Translations under genes and position numbers: made by a program | Part shown: in pieces, positions 27,388 to 37,192 of the stretch | Layout: the number at the start of each line of letters is the position of its first letter | Numbering within the stretch: the first letter of the stretch is position 1 | Assembly (NCBI GenBank): GCA_021821055.1 | Contig: JAKACX010000011.1 | Location: 1-53,856, forward strand | Direction of reading: 5' to 3' | From: Bacillota bacterium | GTDB taxonomy: Bacteria > Bacillota > Bacilli > Alicyclobacillales > SLC66 | Length of the DNA stretch: 53,856 nucleotides | The notes under the pieces: generated by a model | The model's input: the letters and a program-made list of their open reading frames with translations, nothing else | Told to the model about the DNA's origin: nothing | Databases searched by the model: none

Positions 27388-29428
27388 AACGGCGACCGGG
27401 CCATCGCCCGTGAGCATTCGCCTGCAGGGCGTCTGGAAACACTACCGCAGGGGCGGCGAAGACATCCAGGCCGCCGCCGATATTTCGCTTGACCTTTGGG
27501 CCGGGTCGCTCACCTGCATCCTGGGCCCGTCAGGCGGTGGGAAATCGACGCTGCTGCACCTGATCGGCGGCATGGACCGTCCCAGCGACGGCAGCATCAT
27601 CGTGAACGGGCGGGACGTGACCAAACTCAAGTCCGATGCGCTGTCCGCCTACCGCCGCAGTGAGGTCGGCTTTGTCTTTCAGTCGTTCCACCTGCTCCCC
27701 GGCCGTACGGCCGCAGAAAACGCGGAGTTGCCTCTTGCCATGGCCGGGATGGAGCGGACCAGGCGGCGCAAGCGCGCGCTTGACCTGCTTGCCCGCGTGG
27801 GACTCGGCGACCGCGCGGACCACAGGCCGAACCAACTGTCCGGCGGCCAGGCCCAGCGCGTTGCCGTCGCGCGGGCGCTCGCGGCGGACCCCGCCATCAT
27901 CCTGGCCGATGAGCCGACAGGCAATCTCGACAGTCAGAGCGGCCGCGACATCATGGACCTGCTTCAGAGGATCGCGCATGAAGACGGGCGCACCGTGGTC
28001 GTGGTGACGCACAACGAGGAGTTCATCCCGTTTGCCGATCGCGTGGTGCGCATCCGCGACGGAAGAGTCCAGAGCGACGAACGTCGCGCGTTGGATGGGG
28101 AAGGGCGCGCCAGTGCGGCGGTCGGCGGCGCCGAACCCCCGGCCGCGCCGCCGCGCAGCGTCCGCTTCGGAACGCTCGCCGGCATGGCCGTAAAAGCCGT
28201 CCGCAGACGCCTGGGGCGCGCCACCCTGACAGGACTGGGCATCGCGATCGGCGTCGCCGCCACGGTGCTGCTCATGGGCGTAGGCAACGGGCTTGAGTCC
28301 GGCGTTGTGAAAGGTCTGACGACCTTTGGCCCACTCACGTCCATCACGGTTTCACCGCAGCGCGTGTCCGGGACATCGAGCCCATTTGCGCCGAACACCG
28401 TCAGCGGCCCGACCAAGCCCATCACACCCGCGGCCCTGCGATCGCTGGCGGCGCTCCCCGGCGCCCGCGCCGCCTACGCGAGCGCCAGTTTCTTCGCCAA
28501 TCTCCAGCTCGGCAGCGTCAGCGCGCTGTCTGAACTGGTGGACCTGCCACCCGGCAGCCTGAGCGGTGTGGCGGGCATTCGTCCCACCCTGATGTACGGC
28601 GCGTGGCCAAAGCCGGGCGAGATCCTGCTTTCGTCCGCCTCCGCAAAGGGGCTGCTCGGAGGCGCCAAACCGAACGTCAAGCGGCTGGTAGGAAAACAGA
28701 TCAGCGTCGGACTGCAGGGCATGTCCGGAGGCGTTCTGGGCGGGGGTACGGGCTTTGCCACGCCGTCGCATCCCATTCCCGTGCGCCGCCTGCGCGTCTC
28801 GGGGATCGTCTCGGGGAGCCAACTGGACTACCTGCCTTACACCACGTCCCTGCAGTGGGTCCAGAAGATCAACGGACCGGGCAGCGTCCACTATCCGGCA
28901 GCCACGGTCATTGCGCAGAACATCTCGGACGTGTCCGGTCTCGCGAAACGGATCGGCCGCGAAGGCTACGGCACCGCGACCGTCGAACAGATTCTCTCGT
29001 CGATTACCAAAGGCTTTGCGGCCGTCGAGGCCGGACTTGGCGTCATCGGCGGCATCGCGCTGGTCGTTGCGGGCCTGATGATCAGTGTCATCATGAGCAT
29101 GTCGGTCCTGGAGCGGCGGCGGGAAATCGGCATTCTGCGCGCGGTCGGGGCGCGGCGGCGGGACATCGCGCGGCTGTTCCTGACCGAGGTCGCCGTCATC
29201 GGCCTGGCCGGGGGCGTTGTCGGACTCGGCATCGGGTGGGGCGCCGGGGCTGTCATCAATGCGCTGGTGCGTCGCTCGTCGGGCGCCGCGCAGGGCATAT
29301 TCCATCTCCCGTCATGGCTTGTGGTGTTGGCTCTGTCCTTCGGCATAGCGGTGTCGCTGCTCGCCGGCTGGATTCCCGCGGCCCGCGCGGCCCGGCTGAA
29401 TCCCGTCGACGCACTGCACACCGAGTGA
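27377..29428 (+). CDS. ABC exporter, fused ATPase and FtsX/MacB-type permease
   Basis: A 683-residue single-chain transporter of the MacB type. ATPase domain (~1-230): Walker [11 protein letters not shown] loop [13 protein letters not shown], signature [10 protein letters not shown], Walker [18 protein letters not shown] loop VVVTHN. Permease domain: one membrane helix near residue 270 ([20 protein letters not shown]), an extracytoplasmic region of ~260 residues, then three C-terminal helices with the FtsX-domain motif [22 protein letters not shown]. MacB-like exporters move peptides, lipoproteins or macrolides by mechanotransmission. The substrate is unknown. It is divergent from a two-component system, as in Bce-like envelope-stress modules. 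The ATG at 27377 is preferred; a GTG three codons upstream is possible. Confidence 0.92.
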   Translation: MPSETATGPSPVSIRLQGVWKHYRRGGEDIQAAADISLDLWAGSLTCILGPSGGGKSTLLHLIGGMDRPSDGSIIVNGRDVTKLKSDALSAYRRSEVGFVFQSFHLLPGRTAAENAELPLAMAGMERTRRRKRALDLLARVGLGDRADHRPNQLSGGQAQRVAVARALAADPAIILADEPTGNLDSQSGRDIMDLLQRIAHEDGRTVVVVTHNEEFIPFADRVVRIRDGRVQSDERRALDGEGRASAAVGGAEPPAAPPRSVRFGTLAGMAVKAVRRRLGRATLTGLGIAIGVAATVLLMGVGNGLESGVVKGLTTFGPLTSITVSPQRVSGTSSPFAPNTVSGPTKPITPAALRSLAALPGARAAYASASFFANLQLGSVSALSELVDLPPGSLSGVAGIRPTLMYGAWPKPGEILLSSASAKGLLGGAKPNVKRLVGKQISVGLQGMSGGVLGGGTGFATPSHPIPVRRLRVSGIVSGSQLDYLPYTTSLQWVQKINGPGSVHYPAATVIAQNISDVSGLAKRIGREGYGTATVEQILSSITKGFAAVEAGLGVIGGIALVVAGLMISVIMSMSVLERRREIGILRAVGARRRDIARLFLTEVAVIGLAGGVVGLGIGWGAGAVINALVRRSSGAAQGIFHLPSWLVVLALSFGIAVSLLAGWIPAARAARLNPVDALHTE

Positions 29429-29518
29429 AGCGCGCGGCGCCAACGTGAATCGCCGGCGCTTGCCCCTGAACCGCGGGACAAGCGGGCCGGCCGGGAGACA
29501 AGAAGAGGAGACCGTGAC

Positions 29519-31339
29519 GTGCCAACAAACGGAGCGACGGATCAGTCTGCGCAGACACTCCTGACTTGGTCGAGGCAACTGCTAAAGAAGCACTTCGGCT
29601 ACGACGAATTCCGCGCCGGCCAGCAGCGCATCATCGAGAGCGTGCTGGCTGGCGTCGACACGGTCGGCATCATGCCGACCGGAGGCGGAAAGTCGGTCTG
29701 CTACCAGTTGCCCGCCCTCCTGCACGACCGCTTGACGCTGGTCGTCTCACCGCTGATCTCCCTGATGAAAGATCAGGTGGACGCGCTGTCACGCATCGGC
29801 ATCGACGCGGCATTCATCAACAGCTCACTGACGCCGCAGGAAGTAGGCGAGCGTTTGCGCCGCGCGGCCCGCGGCGAGTACATGCTGCTGTACGTCGCCC
29901 CGGAACGGCTCGAATCCGAAGCGTTCCGCTCCGTCCTGCGAACCATAAGACCCGCCGCGATCGCCGTCGATGAGGCGCACTGCCTCTCGGAATGGGGCCA
30001 TGACTTCCGTCCCAGTTACCGCGCCATTGCCCCTTACCTGGACTCGCTCGACGAGCGCCCTGTCGTGACCGCGTTCACCGCGACGGCCACACCCGAGGTG
30101 GTGGCGGACATCGTCTCGTCGCTGCGCCTGCAGTCGCCCCGGGTGGTGGTGACCGGTTTTGACCGCGAAAACCTGTCATTCTCCGTCATGGTCGGCGAAG
30201 ACCGGCGTGCATTCGTCCAGCGCTACCTGAACGACCATCCCGGCCAGGCGGGGATCATCTACGCCGCAACCCGCCGCGAGGTCGACAACCTGCACGACTG
30301 GCTGAAAAAAGGCGGGCACCCCGTCGGCCGCTACCACGCGGGTATGCAGGACGACGAGCGCAATGAGAGCCAGGAGCGGTTCCTCTACGACGACGTGCGC
30401 GTCATGGTGGCGACCAACGCGTTCGGCATGGGAATCGACAAATCGAACATCCGCTTCGTAATCCACTACAACATGCCAAAGACGATCGAATCGTACTACC
30501 AGGAGGCCGGGCGGGCGGGTCGCGACGGCGAACCCGGGGAGTGCATCCTGCTCTTTGCCGGCCAGGACATCCAATTGCAAAAGTTTCTCATCGAACAGAG
30601 CGCGTCCACCCCGGAACGCCGAGCGGGCGAACTCGCGAAACTGCAGGCGATCGCCGACTACTGCCGCACGACCCAGTGCCTGCGCGCGTACATCCTGCGC
30701 TACTTCGGCGACGAGGCCCCGGAACGCTGCGACCACTGCGGCACGTGCCTCCAGGAATTCGAACTCGTGGACATCACCGTTGCGGCGCAACAGATCCTTT
30801 CTTGCGTACACCGGATGAAAGAGCGTTTCGGCATGAAACTTGTGGCGTCCGTTTTGCGCGGCTCGAAGGAAAAACGGATCGGCGAGCTTGGCCTTGACCG
30901 ACTCTCCACCTACGGCCTCATGCGCGGCCGGGGGGAGAAGGAGATCATCGCCACGATCCAGTCGCTGGTGGCCGACGGTTACCTCGCGGTCGGCGACGGG
31001 CAGTACCCGGTGCTGCGGCTGCGCGCCAAGGCGTCCGGTGTGCTGCGGAACGAGACGCATGTGTTCCAGCGCGTCGTGCAGCACAGGGAGGAACGCCGAT
31101 ATGCCGACAACGCCCTGTTTGAGGTGCTGCGCGCCTGGCGTCGCGACTTGGCCCGGAGTGAGAATGTTCCGCCTTACGTGATCTTCTCCGACGCCACACT
31201 GCATGAATTGGCCGACAGACAGCCCCGCGACAGGGCATCGATGCTCGCGGTCAAAGGCGTCGGCGAGGCAAAATTCGCGAAATACGGCGCGGAAATCCTC
31301 AAAGTCCTGGCCGAACACGGCGCTGCGAACGGCGTCTGA
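29519..31339 (+). CDS. recQ: ATP-dependent DNA helicase RecQ
   Basis: A 606-residue 3'-5' helicase for recombination and repair. Motif 0 is [14 protein letters not shown], Walker A TGGGKS, motif [20 protein letters not shown], motif [14 protein letters not shown], motif [16 protein letters not shown] and motif [13 protein letters not shown]. The RQC zinc site has four cysteines (CRTTQCLR ... RCDHCGTC), followed by the winged helix and a C-terminal HRDC domain ([20 protein letters not shown] onward). The GTG at 29519 has AGAGGAG 8 nt upstream. It follows the ABC exporter by 90 bp on the same strand but is functionally unrelated to it. Confidence 0.96.
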   Translation: MPTNGATDQSAQTLLTWSRQLLKKHFGYDEFRAGQQRIIESVLAGVDTVGIMPTGGGKSVCYQLPALLHDRLTLVVSPLISLMKDQVDALSRIGIDAAFINSSLTPQEVGERLRRAARGEYMLLYVAPERLESEAFRSVLRTIRPAAIAVDEAHCLSEWGHDFRPSYRAIAPYLDSLDERPVVTAFTATATPEVVADIVSSLRLQSPRVVVTGFDRENLSFSVMVGEDRRAFVQRYLNDHPGQAGIIYAATRREVDNLHDWLKKGGHPVGRYHAGMQDDERNESQERFLYDDVRVMVATNAFGMGIDKSNIRFVIHYNMPKTIESYYQEAGRAGRDGEPGECILLFAGQDIQLQKFLIEQSASTPERRAGELAKLQAIADYCRTTQCLRAYILRYFGDEAPERCDHCGTCLQEFELVDITVAAQQILSCVHRMKERFGMKLVASVLRGSKEKRIGELGLDRLSTYGLMRGRGEKEIIATIQSLVADGYLAVGDGQYPVLRLRAKASGVLRNETHVFQRVVQHREERRYADNALFEVLRAWRRDLARSENVPPYVIFSDATLHELADRQPRDRASMLAVKGVGEAKFAKYGAEILKVLAEHGAANGV

Positions 31340-31358
31340 CCGCGATGCAATTCCCGTA

Positions 31359-31389
31359 ACATTAGAGTTCTCTCATGTAATTCTAATGT
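31359..31389. repeat. Inverted repeat between recQ and asnB
   Basis: ACATTAGA (31359-31366) and TCTAATGT (31382-31389) form an 8-bp perfect inverted repeat around a 15-base spacer, in a locally AT-rich 140-bp gap. There is no T run, so it is more likely an operator for asnB than a terminator. Confidence 0.45.
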
Positions 31390-31478
31390 CACCCCAATGG
31401 TTCAACCCCTCTTTTCTCATCCCCTTCCCCTATACTGCGAGGGACTGCCACGAACCTACCAAGGAGAGCACCGCATCC

Positions 31479-33410
31479 ATGTGTGGAATTGCCGGATTGA
31501 TCTGCAAACCTGTCCGTTTCTCGCAGCCTGGTTCCGCACGGGACGATTTGAACCAGATGCTCAGAGCCATGCAGCATCGCGGCCCCGACGGCCGTGGGGC
31601 TTTTGTGCGCGGAAACATCGCCATGGGCATGGTGCGGCTGGCCATCGTCGACCCGGAGGGCGGGCACCAGCCGCTCTGGAACGAAGACCGCACAGTGGCT
31701 CTTGTCTGCAACGGAGAAATATACAACGCGGCTGCGCTGCGTTCTTCCTTGACGCGCACGGGTCATGAGTTCCGAACGCAATCCGATGTTGAAGTCATCC
31801 TCCACCTCTTTGAAGAACACGGCGACCACTGTTTTGACATGCTTGAAGGGATTTTCGCGGCGGCAATCTGGGACAGACGGCGGCGAGCGGTGCACTTGGC
31901 GCGCGACCGCATGGGCGTCAAGCCACTGTACTACGCCGACTCCCCGACTCAATTTGCCTTCGCATCGGAAGTCGGCGCGCTGGCAGGGTTGCCGCGCATC
32001 ACGGGCGGCATCGACGGCCAGGCGCTGGACGACTACCACGCGTTTCGCTACGCGCTGCGTGAACGGACCGTCTACAGCGGCATCCGCCGCCTGCTGCCGG
32101 GTCACTGCGCGGTCGTGCGCAACGAAGGCTTGCACGTCGCCGCGTACTGGAGTCCGCACTGCATGCCGGCCAAGTGGAGCCGCACACAGGCGGTTCGCAG
32201 CCGGCCGGATGACCTGCGCAGGTTGATGTATTCCGCGGTCGAGAGCCAGTTGGCGCACGACGTGAAGAGCGCCGTTTTGCTCAGCGGCGGGCTGGACTCA
32301 AGCGCGTTGCTCGCCATGCGCGCCCATTGGATCGGGCGCGGCGCGGACACGGCCATCACGGTCGTGTTTGATTCCCCGAAAAACGGCGCGGATCGCGTCG
32401 AGTACTCCGAACTGGAACAGGCCCGCCGCGTCGCGCGCACGTTGGACTGCGCGCACCTGACCCGGACCGTGGGCGCGCACGAAGCGCTCGAAGCCCTGCC
32501 CGCCATCGTGTCCGCGTTGGACGAGCCCATCGCGGACCCGACGGCCATCCCGCTGTGGTTTGCCGCCCGCCTTGCGCGGCAGCACGACTGCAAGGTCGTG
32601 TACAGCGGCGAAGGATTGGATGAACTGTTTGCGGGATATGACATCTACGGACACGCCCAATGGATGAGCACGTTGGGCCTGACGCCGCGGGCGCTGCGCG
32701 CGCGGTTGCGCGACTGGCTGGCGCATCACAACGTGCGCGGCGCCGGCGTGCTGGACCGATCTTTGGGCGATGTCGCCGCGTGGTACCAGGGCGTCGGCGG
32801 AGTTTTCACCCAGTCCGAGTTGCAGTCGCTGCTTCAGTCCCCGCCGTCGCAGCGCGACATTTCGCGACGCGTGCAGTCTGTGCTCAAAGGGAGACGCACC
32901 CTGACCCAATTGCAGCAAATGACACTGTTTGACATCGCCACTTGGCTGCCGGACAACACGCTGGCCAAGTCGGACAAGATTGCCATGGCCCACTCCGTGG
33001 AACTGCGCGTCCCGTACCTCGACAACCGTGTCGTCGACTTTGCCCTGGCCTGTCCTGACGAGCAGAAGTGGAACGGGAGGGGCAAACGCGTCGTGCGCCA
33101 GGCACTCTCGGGCGTGGTTCCCGGCTGGGTGCTGCGCAGGCGCAAAGCGGGCTTCAACGTCCCGATATCGGCGTGGCTGTTCGGGGAATGGAACGGATAT
33201 GCGCGCGAGATGCTCCTCGGCCACACGGCGCGAACGGCGAACCTGTACAATCAGAAAGACATCGCCCGCCTGTTGCACACGCCGCCGGCGGGGCAGGAAC
33301 GCGCCGGCCGCCTGCTGTTCACCCTCCTGATGTTCGAGCTGTGGCTCCGCGGAAATACCCACGCCCGACTGCCGCGGAGCCGTGAGCGCAGCGCGGCGCT
33401 CGTCGACTGA
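31479..33410 (+). CDS. asnB: Asparagine synthetase, glutamine-hydrolysing (AsnB)
   Basis: A 643-residue enzyme. The N-terminal class II glutaminase has catalytic Cys2 (MCGIAGLI) and the RGPDGRGAF and NGEIYN motifs. The C-terminal synthetase has the pyrophosphate loop LLSGGLDSSALL, then SGEGLDELFAGYD, and DKIAMAHSVELRVPYLDNRVVDFAL. It makes asparagine from aspartate. Bacillus AsnB paralogues also amidate meso-diaminopimelate in peptidoglycan, which is possible here given the cell-envelope genes downstream. AAGGAG lies 12 nt before the ATG. Four of the strongest family stretches are intact, so it looks active. A GC-rich hairpin (33415-33444) follows the stop. Confidence 0.93.
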   Translation: MCGIAGLICKPVRFSQPGSARDDLNQMLRAMQHRGPDGRGAFVRGNIAMGMVRLAIVDPEGGHQPLWNEDRTVALVCNGEIYNAAALRSSLTRTGHEFRTQSDVEVILHLFEEHGDHCFDMLEGIFAAAIWDRRRRAVHLARDRMGVKPLYYADSPTQFAFASEVGALAGLPRITGGIDGQALDDYHAFRYALRERTVYSGIRRLLPGHCAVVRNEGLHVAAYWSPHCMPAKWSRTQAVRSRPDDLRRLMYSAVESQLAHDVKSAVLLSGGLDSSALLAMRAHWIGRGADTAITVVFDSPKNGADRVEYSELEQARRVARTLDCAHLTRTVGAHEALEALPAIVSALDEPIADPTAIPLWFAARLARQHDCKVVYSGEGLDELFAGYDIYGHAQWMSTLGLTPRALRARLRDWLAHHNVRGAGVLDRSLGDVAAWYQGVGGVFTQSELQSLLQSPPSQRDISRRVQSVLKGRRTLTQLQQMTLFDIATWLPDNTLAKSDKIAMAHSVELRVPYLDNRVVDFALACPDEQKWNGRGKRVVRQALSGVVPGWVLRRRKAGFNVPISAWLFGEWNGYAREMLLGHTARTANLYNQKDIARLLHTPPAGQERAGRLLFTLLMFELWLRGNTHARLPRSRERSAALVD

Positions 33411-33414
33411 GACG

Positions 33415-33525
33415 GCCGCCGGCGCACGGGAAGTCGCCGGCGGCGCCCGCCGAACAGACGGCGGCGCACGCTTCATCAGCGGCGATCCTGGCGGACGCGC
33501 GTTCGGACGCGCGTTCGGACGCGCG
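33415..33525 (+). repeat. GC hairpin and 12-bp tandem repeats downstream of asnB
   Basis: A 10-bp perfect hairpin (GCCGCCGGCG at 33415-33424, complement at 33435-33444) has no T run. It is followed at 33493-33525 by 2.75 head-to-tail copies of GGACGCGCGTTC. It may attenuate or end the asnB transcript. Confidence 0.5.
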
Positions 33526-33564
33526 GTGTGGACGCGCTGGAACCGGGTTGCCATTTGATGTCCC

Positions 33565-33601
33565 TTGACGTACAATGTCTATATGCGTATGTGCTCATAT
33601 A
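33565..33601 (+). promoter_or_regulatory. Promoter and operator of the arsR-czcD operon
   Basis: TTGACG (33565-33570) and TATGTG (33588-33593) are 17 bp apart. An inverted repeat, TATATG (33580-33585) and CATATA (33596-33601), spans the -10. It resembles the imperfect 12-2-12 sites used by CzrA/SmtB-type repressors. The ArsR-type protein encoded just downstream is the likely ligand. Confidence 0.65.
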
Positions 33602-33616
33602 AGCGAGGTGAGGCGA

Positions 33617-34024
33617 TTGGCGTCCGAACGCACACAGGACAAGTGCCGCGAGACGGCCGTACACCCTGACGCCGTCGCCGCCTGCGAAGCGTCAGGGTTG
33701 GCAGAGCCGGTCATCCGGGACCTGGCGGAATCATTCAAGGCGCTCGCGGATCCGACCCGCATCCGCATCCTGCACAGCCTGTCCCGGCAGGAACTGTGTG
33801 TCTGCGACCTGGCGCAACTACTGGGCATGGCCCAATCCGCGGTCTCACACCAGTTGCGCTACCTGCGCACGCTGCGGATCGTACGGAACCGCCGCGCCGG
33901 AAACACCGTCTACTATACGTGCGATGACGAACACATCACGTCGCTGTTGCAACTCGGAATCGACCATATCCAGCACGTCTCACGCGACAAGGAGCATACC
34001 ATTGCGCGATCCACACAGCCATGA
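33617..34024 (+). CDS. ArsR/SmtB-family metal-sensing repressor
   Basis: A 135-residue winged-helix repressor. The DNA-binding region reads LADPTRIRILHSLSRQELCV, then DLAQLLGMAQSAVSHQLRYLR. Two metal sites are visible: a CadC-like thiolate set (Cys61-x-Cys63 in ELCVCDL, with Cys10 and Cys23 at the N-terminus), and a CzrA/SmtB alpha-5 site (Asp104-x-His106, His117-x2-His120). It may therefore sense both soft metals and zinc or cobalt. The start is probably the TTG at 33617, with GAGGTGA 5 nt upstream; a GTG three codons before is possible. It overlaps the efflux gene by 23 bp. Confidence 0.88.
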   Translation: MASERTQDKCRETAVHPDAVAACEASGLAEPVIRDLAESFKALADPTRIRILHSLSRQELCVCDLAQLLGMAQSAVSHQLRYLRTLRIVRNRRAGNTVYYTCDDEHITSLLQLGIDHIQHVSRDKEHTIARSTQP

Positions 34025-34997
34025 TCATAACCCGCGCGCCGTATTGAGCGGACAGGGACATTCGGCCGCCGCGCACGGGCACGATGACGCCGACGTGTTT
34101 CACAACCACGCCCCTGCTGGCAAGATGAAAAGAGCGTTGCTGCTCACCATCGTCATTCTGCTCGCCGAAGTCATCGGCGGGATCCTGTCGCACAGCCTGG
34201 CGCTGTTGGCGGACGCGGGCCATGTGGTGACGGACATGGCCGCCATCGGTCTGTCATGGTATGCGCTCAAGCAGGCGGAGAAGCCGACCAACGGCCGCAT
34301 GACGTATGGTTACCACCGTGCGGGCATTCTCGCCGCGCTGATCAACGGTGCGGCCCTGATCCTGATCACGGTGTGGATTCTCACGGCGGCGTACAGTCGC
34401 TTCGCACATCCCACGGCGGTCAACAGCGGCTGGATGTTCATGGGCGCCGGCGTGGGATTGGTGATCAATCTCTACCTCGGCCTCGGAATGCGCGGGGACG
34501 AAGACATGAATGTCCGGAGCGCGGTGCTGCACATGCTGGGCGACGCGGCGGCGTCGGCCGCCGTGATCGTCGGCGGGGTCATCATCTCGCTCACGGGATG
34601 GTACACCGTGGACCCCCTGCTCAGTGTGCTGATCGCCCTGCTCATCGCCTACGGGGCATGGCAGATCGTCCGGCAGACTGTCGTGATCCTTATGGAGGGC
34701 ACGCCCAAGGGCGTCCGCTTCGAACAGGTGATCGCGGCGATCCGGTCGGTGCCTGGCGTTGGCGCCGTCCACGACGTGCACGTCTGGAGCATCACGAGCG
34801 GCCGCAACGCGCTGTCCTGCCACCTAGTGGTGGACGGTGCGCTGACCATCCGCGACAGCCAGCCCATTTTGCGCGACATTGAACACCAGTTGATTCACCT
34901 CGGCATCCACCATGTGACGATCCAGACGGAAGACGCGGATCACCCGCACCCGGAAACGGATCTGTGCTGCAGTCCCGAATTCGAACACCGGCACTGA
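34002..34997 (+). CDS. czcD: Cation diffusion facilitator, CzcD-type zinc/cobalt/cadmium exporter
   Basis: A 331-residue CDF protein exporting divalent metals with proton or potassium exchange. The N-terminus is His-rich and cytoplasmic (HSHDHN, AAHGHDDADVFHNH). Six membrane helices follow, with the transport-site pairs His/Asp in LALLADAGHVVTD and VLHMLGDAAAS. A CDF C-terminal dimerisation domain holds VHDVHVWSITSG, and the end is His/Cys-containing. The TTG at 34002 has AAGGAG 7 nt upstream, inside the end of the ArsR gene, so the two are coupled. Induction by the metal that releases the ArsR repressor is expected. Confidence 0.93.
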   Translation: MRDPHSHDHNPRAVLSGQGHSAAAHGHDDADVFHNHAPAGKMKRALLLTIVILLAEVIGGILSHSLALLADAGHVVTDMAAIGLSWYALKQAEKPTNGRMTYGYHRAGILAALINGAALILITVWILTAAYSRFAHPTAVNSGWMFMGAGVGLVINLYLGLGMRGDEDMNVRSAVLHMLGDAAASAAVIVGGVIISLTGWYTVDPLLSVLIALLIAYGAWQIVRQTVVILMEGTPKGVRFEQVIAAIRSVPGVGAVHDVHVWSITSGRNALSCHLVVDGALTIRDSQPILRDIEHQLIHLGIHHVTIQTEDADHPHPETDLCCSPEFEHRH

Positions 34998-35003
34998 CCG
35001 CCG

Positions 35004-35951
35004 TCACCGCATCCACAGGTAATAATATCCTATGCAGAGCAGGGCGCAGGCCCACGAAACGGCGCCAAAGACCATCACGATCCGGTTTTCGTCCCAGCCG
35101 TACTTCAAAGCGAAGTGGTAATGGACGGGAGACATGCGAAAGACTCGCCTGCCTGTGCGCTTGAAGTACCCCACCTGAATGACGACAGAGAGAATTTCGG
35201 CCAGATAGACGAAGAAGAGCAATGGCAGCAGCACCAGCACATGCTCCAGGACGCCGAGCAGGGCAAGCGTACCGCCGATCGCCATGGACCCGGTGTCGCC
35301 CATGATGATGCTCGCCGGGAAGCGGTTGTAGAATAAAAACGCCAGCAGGCTCACCATCATCATGAGGCAGAACGCCTGTACATCCGGATTTCGCGTGATG
35401 ACGAAAAAGAAGAAGTAGCTCGGGATGGCGACAGTCGCCAGCAACCCGTCCAGGCCATCCGTGAAATTGATCGCGTTGGTCGCGCCGACCATCACCAGTG
35501 CGACACCGGCAAAAAAGGGCATGGCCGGGATGGTCGGCGCGACGCCATGGATGATGGGGAGTTGGGTGCTGAGCCATCCGGCGCGCAAAATGTAGTAGAG
35601 CAGCACCCCCACGATGACAAACTGCCATCCCAGCTTCGTGGTGGCGGATATTCCGTCCCGTCGTGTGCGGGCCTTACGCAGATCGTCGGCAAATCCGACA
35701 AGTGCGAACAGGCACAGCGTGACCGCCAGAAGGATGGACCGGTTGGCTGGCGCCACATACACCGCCATGACGCCGGCCAGGAGGAACACCAATCCCCCCA
35801 TCAGCGGCGTCCCGTATTTGCGGTGCTGGTCATCAGGCAATTCCTCGCGGATCGGCTGAACAAGCCGGTGCGCCTTGAACACCCGCCGCTGAACCGGAAT
35901 CACAGCCATAGTCGCCGCGAAGAGCAGCAGTGCAGAAGCGGCCAGAGCCAA
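35004..35951 (-). CDS. MraY-like phospho-sugar:undecaprenyl-phosphate transferase with altered His motif
   Basis: A ~315-residue polytopic protein of the MraY/WecA superfamily, closest to MraY: GTPLMGGLVF, the catalytic FADDLRK and NAINFTDGLDGL, MGDTGSMAIGG, and a C-terminal SPVHYHF. In true MraY this last loop reads PxHHH; here it is His-Tyr-His, so one of three conserved histidines is gone. The gene lies outside any mur/dcw cluster and beside a glycosyltransferase, a deacetylase and a ligase gene. It could be a second MraY or a dedicated enzyme of another lipid-linked pathway. The TTG at 35951 follows AAGGTGG at 10 nt; a -10 TATAAT (35991-35996) lies upstream. An earlier GTG (36011) would precede the promoter. 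Confidence 0.85.
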   Translation of the reverse strand: MALAASALLLFAATMAVIPVQRRVFKAHRLVQPIREELPDDQHRKYGTPLMGGLVFLLAGVMAVYVAPANRSILLAVTLCLFALVGFADDLRKARTRRDGISATTKLGWQFVIVGVLLYYILRAGWLSTQLPIIHGVAPTIPAMPFFAGVALVMVGATNAINFTDGLDGLLATVAIPSYFFFFVITRNPDVQAFCLMMMVSLLAFLFYNRFPASIIMGDTGSMAIGGTLALLGVLEHVLVLLPLLFFVYLAEILSVVIQVGYFKRTGRRVFRMSPVHYHFALKYGWDENRIVMVFGAVSWACALLCIGYYYLWMR

Positions 35952-36065
35952 TGTGACGACGCCACCTTCCGAAACGGTTCTCTCGAAGTCATTATATGCT
36001 TGTCCCCGCACCCTAGAATAGGCCGCGTGTGATCGCCTGCCACCGCCCGCCTTTGGCGACAGGCG

Positions 36066-37166
36066 TCAGTGCGCGCCGCCCGCGACGGCCATCCTCCCGC
36101 CGCGTTGCGCCGCGATCTGCGCGCTGTACAGTCGGGCAATGTGCAGGGCCATCCGGCGCGCGGAAAACCGCTGTTGCACAACCCGGGTCAAGGCCCCTGC
36201 GTCGCGCCGCGCCCGGTCAAGGTGGCGGCGCACGGCGTCGAGGTCGTGAAACACCGCCGCGCTGCGCCAAGCCCGGCGGTGCGCGCCGTGATCGCCGAAG
36301 TTGGTCCGGTGCATGGTGGCGCTGCTGGCCGGGGTTACGCGACCGATGTACTCCGCGCGCCCGCCCGCGATCGTCGGCACACCGCACGCCAGGGCTTCCA
36401 GCGCGACCCTTCCAGTCCCGATCACCACGTCGCACGCCCGATAGAACACAGCCATGTCAGAAACCGCCCCCAGCACGTGGAAGCGGGCTCCCGTGCGTTC
36501 GTACGCCCGTGATTCGCGTCCGGCGATCAATACATGCACATTCGGGTGCGCGGCCGCGTATTCGCGCAGCAAGCCGCTCGTGCGGCGGCTCAGATGGAGC
36601 TTGTCACCCGTGAAGCGGCCCGCGTAACCGACGACAAAAGCGTCGCCCGGGATATTGAACCGCCGGCGCACGGTCGATCGCCTCCGCGGGTGATAGACAC
36701 TCGTCGACACCCCGTTGGCCACCTCGTGAATCTTGTTCTGCGGCACTCCGCTGGCGGCGACGTAGTGGCGCAACACCGCGGACACGGTTACCACCGCTCC
36801 CGCGGCGGGCGCACACATCCGGAGGGTGCGGGCGTGTACGTAACGCCCGTGCACGGTGAACACGGCAGCAAACGGGCGCGTCTCACGCAAACGCCTGATG
36901 AGCTGAAAACTCTCCGCATCGTGGCCGTGCAAGACCTCGTATCCGTGCTGCACAATGAGACGCTGCAGCGCGGCGAACCGTTCATGGCGCGCCGGGCTCA
37001 CATGAACCGGTATCCCGTTCGCGCGAAATAAGGGCACCCAGGCTCCCCCTGCCGTGAACACGCCCACGGTGTGCCCGGCGCGCCTCAGTTCCGTGGCCAG
37101 AGCCAGCACGTGCGTCTCCGTGCCGCCTCCGTTCCAGAGTCGGTGAATGAGCAGCAGGATCCTCAA
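36066..37166 (-). CDS. Glycosyltransferase family 4 (GT-B fold)
   Basis: A 366-residue GT4-type enzyme. The N-terminal acceptor domain begins RILLLIHRLWNGGGTETHVL, a variant of the GG-E-H acceptor loop, and continues with YEVLHGHDAE. The donor domain has VVGYAGRFTGDK, VLIAGRES and the EALACGVPTIAGG end of the E-x7-E region; here the first Glu is replaced (GTGRVALEALACG). It transfers a sugar from a nucleotide donor to an unknown acceptor. It is not BshA-like at the N-terminus. It starts 26 bp after the PIG-L deacetylase and precedes the MraY-like gene by 115 bp on the same strand, so the three may act on one product. Confidence 0.88.
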   Translation of the reverse strand: MRILLLIHRLWNGGGTETHVLALATELRRAGHTVGVFTAGGAWVPLFRANGIPVHVSPARHERFAALQRLIVQHGYEVLHGHDAESFQLIRRLRETRPFAAVFTVHGRYVHARTLRMCAPAAGAVVTVSAVLRHYVAASGVPQNKIHEVANGVSTSVYHPRRRSTVRRRFNIPGDAFVVGYAGRFTGDKLHLSRRTSGLLREYAAAHPNVHVLIAGRESRAYERTGARFHVLGAVSDMAVFYRACDVVIGTGRVALEALACGVPTIAGGRAEYIGRVTPASSATMHRTNFGDHGAHRRAWRSAAVFHDLDAVRRHLDRARRDAGALTRVVQQRFSARRMALHIARLYSAQIAAQRGGRMAVAGGAH

Positions 37167-37192
37167 TCTCTATCTCTCCCCCGATCTACGCC

